A DNA stretch of 47,003 nt from Methylobacterium radiotolerans JCM 2831 (GCF_000019725.1 NC_010509.1:1-47003), one strand, 5' to 3'; shown: positions 7,345 to 14,505, numbered from the stretch's first letter. Numbers and translations: made by a program. Notes: generated from the sequence alone by a model not told the origin.

Positions 7345-7377
7345 AGCCGGCAGATTGCCCGATCTGCCGGCTTTTTT
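7345..7377 (+). terminator. Plus-strand terminator in the repA leader (possible antisense RNA)
   Basis: AGCCGGCAGAT-N6-ATCTGCCGGCT is followed by six T residues on the plus strand, opposite to fic and repA. A transcript ending here would be antisense to the repA start and leader, the arrangement used by copy-number control RNAs. No convincing plus-strand promoter was seen upstream. Confidence 0.6.
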
Positions 7378-8350
7378 ATCGCTCGCGATCTGGTGTTGAT
7401 CGCGGCGGCTGTTTGGTATTTTCGCTCTTGCTCTTCTCTGCCGGCTTCGTCGGCCCAAGTCCTTGCGTCTCGCCGGCGTTGAGTTTTTCTTGGATCGTGG
7501 CGCGAACGCCGGCCACGAACTGCTCACGCAACTGAGGTGTATTCGCTACCTTCGTAGTGCTGTAGAAGTCGGCGCGCCGCAGCGTGGCGTAAGCCTCTTT
7601 CAGCTCGGGGAATGCCAATACGGCCTCGGCTTCCGGCAGCCGCTGGAACGCATCGGCGCGGGCGGGGCGCACAAGGTGATGGCCGGCGTGCTTCAGCAGG
7701 CCGGCAAGATCCTTGTTGCCTTCCAGTTGGTCCATGCTGAAAACGACGTTCCGGCGCGTCACGTCCGCTTTGATGTTCGGCAATGCCAGCTCGTTGACGC
7801 TGCGGTCGCGGGCGACATAGAGCGCGTCGCGGCCGCCCTTGTTCTGCCCGAAGTATTCCCATTGCAGATGGAAGCCGGAGGCCTCGGCCAGCTCGCGCGT
7901 GAATTCGCGCAGCGTGCGGCTATTTCCATCCCGGAACGGGTGGATGTAATCGAGTTCGGCATAGAGTGAGGCCAGCTCTTGGACGAACGGGCCGGTCTTC
8001 ATCAGCCGGAGACGTTCGGGGTCGGCGCGCTCTAGTGTTTCGCCGAGCCGCCCAATCGCCTTGGCGTCCATGTCTGAGTAGCAGACATGCGACGTGACGT
8101 TGGCCGTCTCTAACTGGCGGTGCTTAACCCAATCGACACCCGCCGGCACGGCATCCCTGAAGCGGCCGGGCGTCACGTCATCGAAGCCAAGGCCTGGTAG
8201 ATCCTGGAAGATCCGGCGATTGATCTCCTTCAGGTGGTCAACGTCAAATGCGCCCCCCACGGGCGCCATGCGTAGCTCAACGATGCGCCGGAAGGTGTAG
8301 AAACCTTCCAGCTCATCGCGTCTTGCTGCAATGTCGGGCTTATCGACCAT
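7376..8350 (-). CDS. Fic-domain toxin (probable AMP-transferase)
   Basis: 324 residues. The Fic signature HPFRDGNSRTLR (residues 137-148) carries the catalytic His and the phosphate-binding GNxR. Canonical enzymes have E and G where this has D and S, which are tolerated changes. Such enzymes usually modify target proteins with AMP. The gene overlaps the antitoxin gene by 11 bases, so the pair is co-translated. Residues about 230-300 (FPELKEAYATLRRA ... QFVAGVRATIQEKLNAGE) resemble a helical motif I recall at C-termini of other conjugative-plasmid proteins. The end is strongly basic and polar. It is probably a plasmid-addiction toxin; export by the T4SS, as for VbhT, is possible but unproven. 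Confidence 0.88.
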   Translation of the reverse strand: MVDKPDIAARRDELEGFYTFRRIVELRMAPVGGAFDVDHLKEINRRIFQDLPGLGFDDVTPGRFRDAVPAGVDWVKHRQLETANVTSHVCYSDMDAKAIGRLGETLERADPERLRLMKTGPFVQELASLYAELDYIHPFRDGNSRTLREFTRELAEASGFHLQWEYFGQNKGGRDALYVARDRSVNELALPNIKADVTRRNVVFSMDQLEGNKDLAGLLKHAGHHLVRPARADAFQRLPEAEAVLAFPELKEAYATLRRADFYSTTKVANTPQLREQFVAGVRATIQEKLNAGETQGLGPTKPAEKSKSENTKQPPRSTPDRER

Positions 8351-8687
8351 GGACCACGTCGAAGGACGGCGCCATGAACTCTTCCTTGCTGATTTCGCCG
8401 CGCATGAATTTCTGCGCCAGCTCCTGCGCAGCTCCGCTCACTGCGAAGCCTTCCAGCGCCACGGAACCGTGTGCGTATTCCACGGCCTCACGGCGCAGAC
8501 GCAGCTCGTCCTCGGACGGCTTCGCGGGGCCGCTCGGCTCGATCACGAGGCGGCCATCGACATAAGCGTCCATCAGTTCGCGCATGACCTGCGACGGCTT
8601 CCGATGGCGTTCCTTGATCTTTACTGCATTCGTGAAGCGATCGCGGCTGTTCTGATCGATGCGGAGCGTGTAATTCACTTCCAACAT
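8340..8687 (-). CDS. Antitoxin: ribbon-helix-helix plus VbhA-like inhibitor
   Basis: 115 residues from ATG 8687, which has AGGAG upstream; an in-frame ATG at 8741 is less likely. The N-terminus (MLEVNYTLRIDQNSRDRF, then PSQVMRELMDAYV) is a ribbon-helix-helix DNA-binding fold. The C-terminus carries SVALEG (75-80), matching the [S/T]xxxE[G/N] inhibition helix that blocks ATP binding in Fic enzymes. Then AQKFMRGEISKEEF follows as in VbhA. One protein should therefore both neutralise Fic and repress the operon through the dyad at 8748-8777. Confidence 0.87.
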   Translation of the reverse strand: MLEVNYTLRIDQNSRDRFTNAVKIKERHRKPSQVMRELMDAYVDGRLVIEPSGPAKPSEDELRLRREAVEYAHGSVALEGFAVSGAAQELAQKFMRGEISKEEFMAPSFDVVHGR

Positions 8688-8747
8688 GTCCGGCTCCTGG
8701 TTCGGAGAGTCGCCAGCGGGGGGCGACTCGGTAGCCTCCATTCTAAT

Positions 8748-8777
8748 GTAATTACGTTGTACGTGCAACGACATTAC
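8748..8777 (-). promoter_or_regulatory. Antitoxin operon promoter and 30-bp operator dyad
   Basis: An interrupted palindrome, GTAATNNCGTTG and CAACGNNATTAC around ACGT, overlaps a good minus-strand promoter (-35 TTGCAC, 17-base spacer, -10 TAGAAT). The ribbon-helix-helix antitoxin is the natural candidate to bind here. Confidence 0.72.
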
Positions 8778-8785
8778 GCCTTTCG

Positions 8786-8919
8786 CGTCCGTAAAACGAA
8801 GGTTTTGCGGACGGAGGCGGGCCGGTTCGCGCGCACGACGAAAAATTAAGCTGGCGCATCTTTTTTCTCGTCTTTTAATCAACATCCGTTTATGTCTGGA
8901 TTTAGCGAGTTAACGGACA
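8786..8919. other. Putative res site of the serine recombinase
   Basis: Three dyads precede the recombinase gene. A 28-bp dyad lies at 8786-8813 (arms CGTCCGTAAAAC and GTTTTGCGGACG). A looser one lies at about 8836-8874 (ACGAAAAA / TTTTTTCTCGT). A third is at about 8884-8919 (ATCCGTTTA / TAACGGACA). Number, length and position fit a three-subsite resolution site that also controls the recombinase promoter. Confidence 0.55.
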
Positions 8920-8925
8920 GCGGGC

Positions 8926-9555
8926 ATGAAAATCGGGTATGCGCGGGTATCGACAGACGATCAGAACCTTGACCTTCAGCGTGACGCGCTGACGGCCGCC
9001 GGCTGCGGCCGCATCTTCGTGGACACCGCGAGCGGAGCGAAGGCGGACCGGCCGGGCCTGGCGGACGCGCTCGATTTCGCACGCAGCGGCGACGTGCTGG
9101 TCGTGTGGCGGCTCGACAGGCTGGGACGGTCACTAAAGGAGCTAGTGAGCCTTGTGGACCGGCTCAGTGGGTCAGGCGTCGGCTTTGAAAGCCTGAATGA
9201 GCGACTGGACACGACCAGCGCCTCCGGTGAGCTGGTCTTTCATATTTTCGGCGCCATCGCGCAGTTCGAGCGCCGGCTCATGGTGGAGCGGACGCGGGCA
9301 GGGCTCCACGCTGCCCGCGCGCGTGGGCGCAGCGGCGGCCGCCCGAGTGCGAGCGCCGACACCATCCGGGCGATCGAGACACTGGCGCTGACCGATCGAA
9401 CGCCGGATGACATATGCAAGGCGCTGAAGATCAGCCGCAGCACGTTCTACAAGTACGCGCCCGCACGCGCAGCGACACCAGCGCCGGGGGCGGTGGTGAC
9501 GAGTAAGCGCGATCGATCGCGCGGATCTGTCACCAAGCAAAAGCCCGGCGCTTAG
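8926..9555 (+). CDS. Serine recombinase (resolvase/invertase family)
   Basis: 209 residues. The N-terminal catalytic domain starts MKIGYARVSTDDQNL with the nucleophile Ser9. Later motifs include VVWRLDRLGRSLKELV, GELVFHIFGAIAQFERRLM and ERTRAGLHAARARGR. A C-terminal helix-turn-helix (TPDDICKALKISRSTFYKY) recognises the site. The closest relatives are TnpR/Pin-type enzymes, and a plausible res region lies just upstream. It probably resolves plasmid multimers or is a relic of a Tn3-like element, although no transposase or terminal repeats were seen. The last 20 codons overlap an alpha dyad (9493-9536), so the C-terminus may have been replaced by recombination. Confidence 0.9.
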   Translation: MKIGYARVSTDDQNLDLQRDALTAAGCGRIFVDTASGAKADRPGLADALDFARSGDVLVVWRLDRLGRSLKELVSLVDRLSGSGVGFESLNERLDTTSASGELVFHIFGAIAQFERRLMVERTRAGLHAARARGRSGGRPSASADTIRAIETLALTDRTPDDICKALKISRSTFYKYAPARAATPAPGAVVTSKRDRSRGSVTKQKPGA

Positions 9556-9608
9556 GCCGGGCTGTTGGTGACAATTGCGAGCTGGCCAGGTCCAAGGCCT
9601 GTCGTCAA
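9493..9608. repeat. Dyad cluster alpha-beta (two 44-bp dyads)
   Basis: Alpha 9493-9536 has a perfect central GCGCGATCGATCGCGC and lies inside the recombinase C-terminus. Beta 9565-9608 sits in the convergent gap, and its right arm holds the stop codon of the minus-strand neighbour. A hairpin AGCCCGGC/GCCGGGCT (9542-9563) fills the space where other clusters carry the iteron motif. Confidence 0.82.
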
Positions 9609-10132
9609 CCATCTGAAACGTTGTTGGCCTGCTGGGCGCTGACCGCGTCTTCTAGAGCCTGGTGCGCATGCTGAAGTTTGTTACGCGCCTCCACGGCGCA
9701 CATTTCTTCACACGCTACGGTCAAGTCACGTTTTCTGAACGTCAATCCCTGGCTGATAGCATCAGCAACCCAGGCTTTTGTGCTTGGCAGCCGCGCCGCC
9801 AACTTCGCCAGTTCTTCAATTTCCCAGGGGTCGAGCGGTTTTAGTCGGTCCACCTCCCAAACCCCTAGTCGGATGCCGCCCTCGGATACTATCCCGGCGA
9901 TGCAGTTAGCGGTGGCATAGATAATCAAAGCAGATGCCGCAGTAATGCCTATCTTCAAATATTCCGGAATTTGGGGCCACTGCGACACTGCTTTGTATAA
10001 GAAAGGAGCCCCCGCAAGCGCAAGACACGCAGCCACGCTGTTGAAGCGGCACGAAAGCCAATAGCCGATGGTTCGGCGGGCTGATTTCACTTCCTTCTCG
10101 GTATAAACATGATGCGGCTTCAACTGTTTCAT
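9605..10132 (-). CDS. Putative inner-membrane protein, two transmembrane helices
   Basis: About 175 residues from ATG 10132; the frame is open further upstream without a good start. Two hydrophobic segments (about 30-50 and 58-80: NSVAACLALAGAPFLY, KIGITAASALIIYATANCI) suggest a membrane hairpin with a cytoplasmic helical tail. No family was recognised. It is the last gene of a minus-strand run of small genes. Confidence 0.6.
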   Translation of the reverse strand: MKQLKPHHVYTEKEVKSARRTIGYWLSCRFNSVAACLALAGAPFLYKAVSQWPQIPEYLKIGITAASALIIYATANCIAGIVSEGGIRLGVWEVDRLKPLDPWEIEELAKLAARLPSTKAWVADAISQGLTFRKRDLTVACEEMCAVEARNKLQHAHQALEDAVSAQQANNVSDG

Positions 10133-10191
10133 GGATTTGTTCTCGATTGGCGCACCATCCTTGGCGCCAGTTGGATTAGGTAAGGTCTTGG

Positions 10192-10479
10192 CTATGACAA
10201 GACAGCGGTAGCGCGGTGAGACAAACGGGCCGCCAGCGAGGCGTCCACGTCTCGCAGAATGGCCTGACACGATTGCGCCATCTTGCCAGTTATGCCGGCG
10301 GCTTCGCCGAAAACCCGGTATCGCGCGGCCATATCTACCCAGGCCGGATCGGCGGCCGGTGAAGCCTCCGAAATACAGGCCTTGGCAGTCTGATACAGCA
10401 GTTCGTCAAGGGTCGGATTGTTTTTGAGGCATCGCAAGATTGCGTCCTCGGGTAGTACCTGCATTGGCATTTCAATCAT
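10192..10479 (-). CDS. Uncharacterised helical protein
   Basis: About 95 residues, soluble and mostly helical (PEDAILRCLKNNPTLDELLYQTAK). The start is uncertain: ATG 10479 or 10467. Its leader contains a 69-bp sequence duplicated before another small gene (11620-11688). No function recognised. Confidence 0.5.
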   Translation of the reverse strand: MIEMPMQVLPEDAILRCLKNNPTLDELLYQTAKACISEASPAADPAWVDMAARYRVFGEAAGITGKMAQSCQAILRDVDASLAARLSHRATAVLS

Positions 10480-10486
10480 TTCCGAA

Positions 10487-10555
10487 GGTGCGCCGTCTTT
10501 GGCGCGACTGTGCTTAGGTTCCATGCAATTCGGCGTTCGTGCGGTACTGCTCCCG
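10487..10555 (-). repeat. 69-bp duplicated leader, copy 1
   Basis: It matches 11620-11688 at about 62 of 69 positions. The shared part includes a hairpin (GCGCC/GGCGC) and GACTGTGCTTAGGTTCC. Each copy ends just before the start of a small minus-strand gene, so it may be a common leader or promoter module. Confidence 0.7.
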
Positions 10556-10565
10556 GACGACAAGG

Positions 10566-10943
10566 CTACAGACCAGGCTTCGGGTCGTCATCGCTCCAGC
10601 CAAAGACCGGCGTGAATTTATCTTCCAACTCCCGACGATCTTTGCGCTTGCCTTCGACGGTGAAGCTCGCAGCGGTCGAAGGATCTGCCTTGACCCGCTC
10701 GACCACGAGCAAAAGGTTAGCCACTGTCGCGTCGTCGGGCTGCGGATACGCTTCGTTCCACTCTGCGGCGAGACGGGACGCGTCGGGCGTGCCAACACGC
10801 TGAAGCTGGACCAGCAGTGCGCGCTGACCCTCCGCCAGACGACGTTGTGTTACGACCTGCTCGGCCCTGACCGGCGCATCGGCCATGTCCATGAGCGCGA
10901 TCGAGAACAAAAACAGAGCACCAAACAGCAGGATCCATTTCAT
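10566..10943 (-). CDS. Small membrane-anchored or exported protein
   Basis: About 125 residues. ATG 10943 follows AAGGGA and overlaps the upstream stop (ATGA). A single hydrophobic N-terminal segment (WILLFGALFLFSIALM) precedes a helical, charged domain. Probably inner-membrane or periplasmic; no family recognised. Confidence 0.6.
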   Translation of the reverse strand: MKWILLFGALFLFSIALMDMADAPVRAEQVVTQRRLAEGQRALLVQLQRVGTPDASRLAAEWNEAYPQPDDATVANLLLVVERVKADPSTAASFTVEGKRKDRRELEDKFTPVFGWSDDDPKPGL

Positions 10944-11128
10944 TTCGTGTTTCCCTTGGTAGTGGATGAAGTTGAATGTTTCCGCGACATCAGACGATCG
11001 AAGAACAATTTCGCAAGAACTGGTGGCAGGGCGGCCAAGGCCAATACCAGTGCGGCATAGAGCGCGATGACGAAGCAAGCGATCAGATGCGCGTACCAAG
11101 GGATATCCGACAGATGCGGGAGGTTCAT
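10940..11128 (-). CDS. Small membrane protein (62 residues)
   Basis: One long hydrophobic stretch (YAHLIACFVIALYAALVLALAALPP) forms one or two transmembrane helices, followed by a basic tail. It is translationally coupled to the next gene by an ATGA overlap, so the two probably work together. Function unknown. Confidence 0.55.
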   Translation of the reverse strand: MNLPHLSDIPWYAHLIACFVIALYAALVLALAALPPVLAKLFFDRLMSRKHSTSSTTKGNTK

Positions 11129-11174
11129 TTGTTCTCGTTCGGCTACGGGACAGGACAGAGGTTAGATCGGGCTG

Positions 11175-11218
11175 TTGGTGACAACTGCGAGCTAGCCAGG
11201 TCGAAGGCCTGTCGTCAA
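11175..11218. repeat. Single beta dyad (44 bp)
   Basis: Arms TTGGTGACA and TGTCGTCAA, central CTAGCCAG. It is very similar to the beta dyad at 9565-9608, including the preceding CGGGCTG, and its right arm again contains the neighbour's stop codon. Confidence 0.8.
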
Positions 11219-11604
11219 AGCTCGCTGCGCAGCAATTCGGATCGGATACGCCGGGACGACATAAGGCAGTCGCGCGTCAGGGCAGCCCGGAACCGCAGCG
11301 CCCGTCGAACGCGGCGGACGGCCGCACGGATGACTTGGTCAGGCAAGAACCGCACACCCCGCTTTTCCATTTCCCAGGTGATAGCGATCAGGTGTATTTG
11401 AAAATCGCTGCTCACATGGACAAGTGGAGCGATTTTGAAATGCTCATCAAGTGTTCGGGATAGCTCGATGGCTAGAGCAACATCGAAATTCGAGAGATCG
11501 GGTTTTACACCCTGCACGAGACCCCACGCCTCATCGCGGATTATCAAAGGCCCGCCCACCTTCGGGACTGTTGGGACAAGGGCGCGATTGGTAGGAATAG
11601 TCAT
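11215..11604 (-). CDS. Uncharacterised 129-residue protein
   Basis: Soluble protein with a basic C-terminus (RRVRRALRFRAALTRDCLMSSRR) that could bind nucleic acid. No motif recognised. The start follows the second copy of the 69-bp duplicated leader. Confidence 0.5.
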   Translation of the reverse strand: MTIPTNRALVPTVPKVGGPLIIRDEAWGLVQGVKPDLSNFDVALAIELSRTLDEHFKIAPLVHVSSDFQIHLIAITWEMEKRGVRFLPDQVIRAAVRRVRRALRFRAALTRDCLMSSRRIRSELLRSEL

Positions 11605-11619
11605 AACGTGATCGCATGT

Positions 11620-11688
11620 GGTGCGCCGTCCCTGGCGCGACTGTGCTTAGGTTCCTTGCGGTTCCGGGTTCGTGCGGTACTGCTCCCG
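11620..11688 (-). repeat. 69-bp duplicated leader, copy 2
   Basis: See 10487-10555. This copy overlaps the 3' end of the upstream small gene, whose last codons (REQYRTN) also survive out of context in copy 1. That suggests copy 1 arose by tandem duplication with gene loss. Confidence 0.65.
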
Positions 11689-11907
11689 CAGGACATCGAT
11701 TTTTTGCTGGCCCGGCACGGGCCGGTGCTGCTGACGGCGATGACCGGCGGCCAGGAACGCGGCACTGACCATGGCGGATACGGCGATGGTTGCCGCGATG
11801 GCGGCCGCCTGCTTGACCTGGCCGGCGCAGACTGCGTGCGGCAGGGGGGAAAGGAGGGCCAGAGAAACGGCGGCCGATCCGGCGAACTGCTTGTGTTCCG
11901 TTTTCAT
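11647..11907 (-). CDS. Small exported or membrane protein
   Basis: 86 residues with a hydrophobic start resembling a signal peptide (LALLSPLPHAVCA), then an Ala-rich hydrophobic segment (AAAIAATIAVSAMVSAAFLAAG) and a polar tail. Two-helix layout; no family recognised. Confidence 0.5.
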   Translation of the reverse strand: MKTEHKQFAGSAAVSLALLSPLPHAVCAGQVKQAAAIAATIAVSAMVSAAFLAAGHRRQQHRPVPGQQKIDVLREQYRTNPEPQGT

Positions 11908-11937
11908 GGTTCATTCTCGATAGCGAAAGGACAGGTG

Positions 11938-12252
11938 TCACGGAGTGGTTGCGGGCCTCCTTTGCGCGGGGCTGTTGTCGATGATCTTGAGCGCGCCCTG
12001 GTCGGGCGCCCAGTTCTTCAGCTCGACGGTGATGGTCGCGAAGCCGACATCCCGAAGCAGCTTCAGCGCGGTTTCCGAGCTGCTGAAGAAGCGCACGGCG
12101 CGGTCGGCGTCCCGCACCAGGATAGCGGAGTCGCCGAGCCGGCCGGTGGCGCTGACGTAGAACCGCCCGCCAACGCCCACGAGCTGGGCGCCGGTGAAGC
12201 CACCGGTAGCGTGCGCGGCGCGGAACTGGCTAAGCGTCATGGACTGCTGCAT
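11938..12252 (-). CDS. ParC-like partition-associated protein (tentative)
   Basis: 104 residues. GGRFYVSATGRLGDSAILVRDADRAVRFFSS and ALKLLRDVGFATITVEL recall a small plasmid protein family annotated as ParC partition-associated, from memory only. A GGGAGG ribosome site precedes the ATG. It is far from parA/korB, so a direct partition role is doubtful. Confidence 0.5.
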   Translation of the reverse strand: MQQSMTLSQFRAAHATGGFTGAQLVGVGGRFYVSATGRLGDSAILVRDADRAVRFFSSSETALKLLRDVGFATITVELKNWAPDQGALKIIDNSPAQRRPATTP

Positions 12253-12261
12253 GGCGCCTCC

Positions 12262-12582
12262 CTAGGCAGCCGACGCGTCGGCGTCGGTGTCGTCTTCGTC
12301 GCCGTGGTCCACGTCCGCGATGATGAGTTCATCGAGATCCGCCGTGAAGCTGTGCGGCAGGTCGCCCGGACTACTAGGCGACAGAAGTTCCCAGGTCAGT
12401 GGGCCGCCGGCGCCATTCAAGTTGTCTTCCAACACGCTGAGGCAGTCGCGGCGTGCTTCCTCGGGATCGCCGTGGTAGTGCGCGGCGATGAACGGATTGT
12501 CGGCGAAGTGCGCCGCGATGAAGCTCCGGAAACGTTCGTCGCCGGCGGCGGTGAAACCATGGATCTGCTGATAGTGCGACAT
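12262..12582 (-). CDS. Acidic uncharacterised protein
   Basis: 106 residues with a strongly acidic C-terminus (DELIIADVDHGDEDDTDADAS). AGGAG precedes the ATG. It is soluble and could be a DNA mimic, but nothing specific supports that. It sits in a run of small leading-region-style genes. Confidence 0.55.
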   Translation of the reverse strand: MSHYQQIHGFTAAGDERFRSFIAAHFADNPFIAAHYHGDPEEARRDCLSVLEDNLNGAGGPLTWELLSPSSPGDLPHSFTADLDELIIADVDHGDEDDTDADASAA

Positions 12583-12625
12583 GCGGAAAACTCCTAGCTG
12601 TGAGCGATGCTCGGCGGGTGTGGGA

Positions 12626-12853
12626 TCAGGACAGCTTGATTTCGACAGTGCCGCCGCGCTGGTCCTTCACGATGGCAAAGAGGTTCACGTCGCGGACCCG
12701 GTACTGGCCGCCAGGTCCGCCCTTGATGACGTATCCGAGTGCGTCCTGCTGCACCTCCACCGGGAACGGGAACCGTCCCTGCGCCTTTGCCCATGCGTTT
12801 TGGTGATAAAACTTGCTGCTCTTTTTGATCTTCGCGAATAGCTGCGTAGCCAT
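12626..12853 (-). CDS. Uncharacterised 75-residue protein
   Basis: A basic, compact protein (FAKIKKSSKFYHQNAWAKAQGRF...GYVIKGGPGGQYRVRDVNLF) with a predicted small beta fold. No family recognised. No clear ribosome site was seen. Confidence 0.5.
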   Translation of the reverse strand: MATQLFAKIKKSSKFYHQNAWAKAQGRFPFPVEVQQDALGYVIKGGPGGQYRVRDVNLFAIVKDQRGGTVEIKLS

Positions 12854-12880
12854 TTTATTGGTCTCGGGCAGAGTAATATT

Positions 12881-13195
12881 TTAATCGTTTTCTTGATTGG
12901 ACAGCGCAATCAAACCGTTCACCAATTCGGCGACTTCCTCGGGCACTGCAATTTCGCAGCATTTATCCACCTGGTGCACGTCACCAGGTGGGATCGCCCT
13001 ATAGACGCGGTCGGCAACAAAGCCGCGCATAGAGTCCCAAGCGGCAAAGGTTTCCTCGGCCAATTCGCTTTCTTCTTCGTTGCCAGCAGTGGAATAGATA
13101 TATTTATGCGCGGCATCCAAGGTGGACAGCACAGCGACCATTCCATTGATTACGCCGACGGCGCTGGTGTGTACGGTGTAGGTTTGAGTATTCAC
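12881..13195 (-). CDS. Uncharacterised 104-residue protein, GTG start
   Basis: Starts at GTG 13195. Soluble and acidic, with paired cysteines (VDKCCEIAVPEEV). No motif recognised. Confidence 0.45.
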   Translation of the reverse strand: MNTQTYTVHTSAVGVINGMVAVLSTLDAAHKYIYSTAGNEEESELAEETFAAWDSMRGFVADRVYRAIPPGDVHQVDKCCEIAVPEEVAELVNGLIALSNQEND

Positions 13196-13232
13196 AACAA
13201 TGTCTCAGGCGACCATTCAGGCCGGGGCGGAT

Positions 13233-13424
13233 CTAGATCGATGCGGCGGCCTGTATGGTAATCGCGACCATCAGCACCACTAATGAATTGAGAAGCAAGC
13301 GTCGGCGGAACTGTTGCTGCGTCATCAATCCTCGCTTGACTGCGACATGCATCATCGGGATGAGCAGCAAGTACAACACGACCAATACCGCGAATAGGCC
13401 AAGAACAATCGATTTGAGTTCCAT
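13233..13424 (-). CDS. Small membrane protein, two transmembrane helices
   Basis: 63 residues. Two hydrophobic helices (SIVLGLFAVLVVLYLLLIP and LLLNSLVVLMVAITIQA) are joined by a basic loop (KRGLMTQQQFRRR). Inner-membrane hairpin; function unknown. Confidence 0.55.
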   Translation of the reverse strand: MELKSIVLGLFAVLVVLYLLLIPMMHVAVKRGLMTQQQFRRRLLLNSLVVLMVAITIQAAASI

Positions 13425-13453
13425 AGTGGTGGGTGTCTGTAAGTTGAGTGAAA

Positions 13454-13750
13454 TTAGTCGCGCGGCCTAGCTTTCTTTCGACGCCACAACGCAACGATCT
13501 TTCTGCCGATGGTGTGGAAGCGGTCTAAGGTTGCGTAAACGAAGCCACCGGTGATTATCAGGGTGACCACGGCAATCGCGCCCGCCAAGAGGCATTCAGC
13601 AAGACTCTCCGGCGGCCGCTTCATCCCAGGAAACCAGCCGGAATAATTTACGATCTGTACCGCAAGCCAACCCAACCCGGCCAATGCAGCCAAGCCGGCG
13701 ATAGTTGCGACGAAGCCGACGAGGGAATGAAGCAAATAATCTCTTCTCAT
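13454..13750 (-). CDS. Membrane protein, two transmembrane helices
   Basis: About 98 residues from ATG 13750. Hydrophobic segments (LVGFVATIAGLAALAGLGWL and LLAGAIAVVTLIITGGFVY) surround a short periplasmic loop, and the tail is very basic (WRRKKARPRD). No family recognised. A 64-bp repeat lies just upstream. Confidence 0.55.
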   Translation of the reverse strand: MRRDYLLHSLVGFVATIAGLAALAGLGWLAVQIVNYSGWFPGMKRPPESLAECLLAGAIAVVTLIITGGFVYATLDRFHTIGRKIVALWRRKKARPRD

Positions 13751-13762
13751 GCTGTGGATACT

Positions 13763-13826
13763 GGTCGTCGGGTCGGATCGCCCGTGCATGCCCCCGCTTT
13801 GCAGGGGCATGGGCTGGCGGTCAGGC
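13763..13826. repeat. 64-bp intergenic repeat, copy 1
   Basis: It matches 14110-14173 at 62 of 64 positions. Each copy holds a GCATGCCCC/GGGGCATG hairpin and sits between a stop codon and the next start on the minus strand, so it may control expression or stability of the small genes. Confidence 0.8.
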
Positions 13827-13831
13827 ATAGC

Positions 13832-14098
13832 TTAGGTCATCGCCTCGGTCAGGCAGTGGGCAAAGTCGTTTTCGCCGAGGCTTTCCAGGTCATCAATGAC
13901 CTGGTTGAGCTGGTCGATGGCGTTCTCGGCCTTCTCGCCGCGCTCGCTGTTCGCCAGGCCTTCGGGCATGTTGTCGAAATATTCCTGTTCCTCGTCGCGG
14001 ATCGTTTCGACTTCTTCGCGGATGCTGGCGGCCATCGCCTGCATTTCGGAGATACGTTCGATGATCTTCGTGATGGCGTCGCGGCGGTCGTTGTTCAT
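13832..14098 (-). CDS. Small coiled-coil acidic protein
   Basis: 88 residues, almost entirely helical with heptad character (ITKIIERISEMQAMAASIREEVETI). Acidic and soluble. No family recognised. It is flanked on both sides by the 64-bp repeat. Confidence 0.55.
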   Translation of the reverse strand: MNNDRRDAITKIIERISEMQAMAASIREEVETIRDEEQEYFDNMPEGLANSERGEKAENAIDQLNQVIDDLESLGENDFAHCLTEAMT

Positions 14099-14109
14099 AG
14101 CGGTGTGGT

Positions 14110-14173
14110 GGTCGTCGGGTCGGATCGCCCGTGCATGCCCCCGCTGCGCAGGGGCATGGGCTGGCGGTCAGGC
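14110..14173. repeat. 64-bp intergenic repeat, copy 2
   Basis: Near-identical to 13763-13826. The two mismatches lie in the hairpin loop. Confidence 0.8.
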
Positions 14174-14479
14174 TTGGCCGAGGCCAGACAGCGCTGCGTC
14201 CAACTCCACGGCGCGGGCGTGGATCAGCACTTCCGGCCCGCGCATGTGCTGAAGCGACGACCGGGTGTCCCGAGCGGCTTTGACCAGCGCAGACACCGCA
14301 TTGGCGCGCACCAGCTCGCCGGCGTTGATGCGCTCGCAAAGCGCATCGATGTCGGCCTCGGTGATGCGCGGACCGGCATCGGTCAGAATGGCATCGATGT
14401 CGTCCGGCAGCACGTCGTGCCGCTGAAGCAGGCGCAGGCCTGCGAGGATGGCGGCGAGTTCGATCGGCTCCATGTTCAT
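14168..14479 (-). CDS. Uncharacterised helical protein
   Basis: 103 residues, start supported by AGGAG. Its N-terminus (MEPIELAAILAGL) resembles that of the next gene upstream (MNVKPAELPAILAEIM), suggesting a shared small domain or ancient duplication. Function unknown. Confidence 0.55.
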   Translation of the reverse strand: MNMEPIELAAILAGLRLLQRHDVLPDDIDAILTDAGPRITEADIDALCERINAGELVRANAVSALVKAARDTRSSLQHMRGPEVLIHARAVELDAALSGLGQA

Positions 14480-14505
14480 TGTTTGTTCTCCTGGTCGTGC
14501 GGTGG

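Noticed and set aside
8926..9555. Recombinase as part of an intact Tn3-family transposon
   Set aside because: No transposase gene or 38-bp terminal inverted repeats were seen around it.
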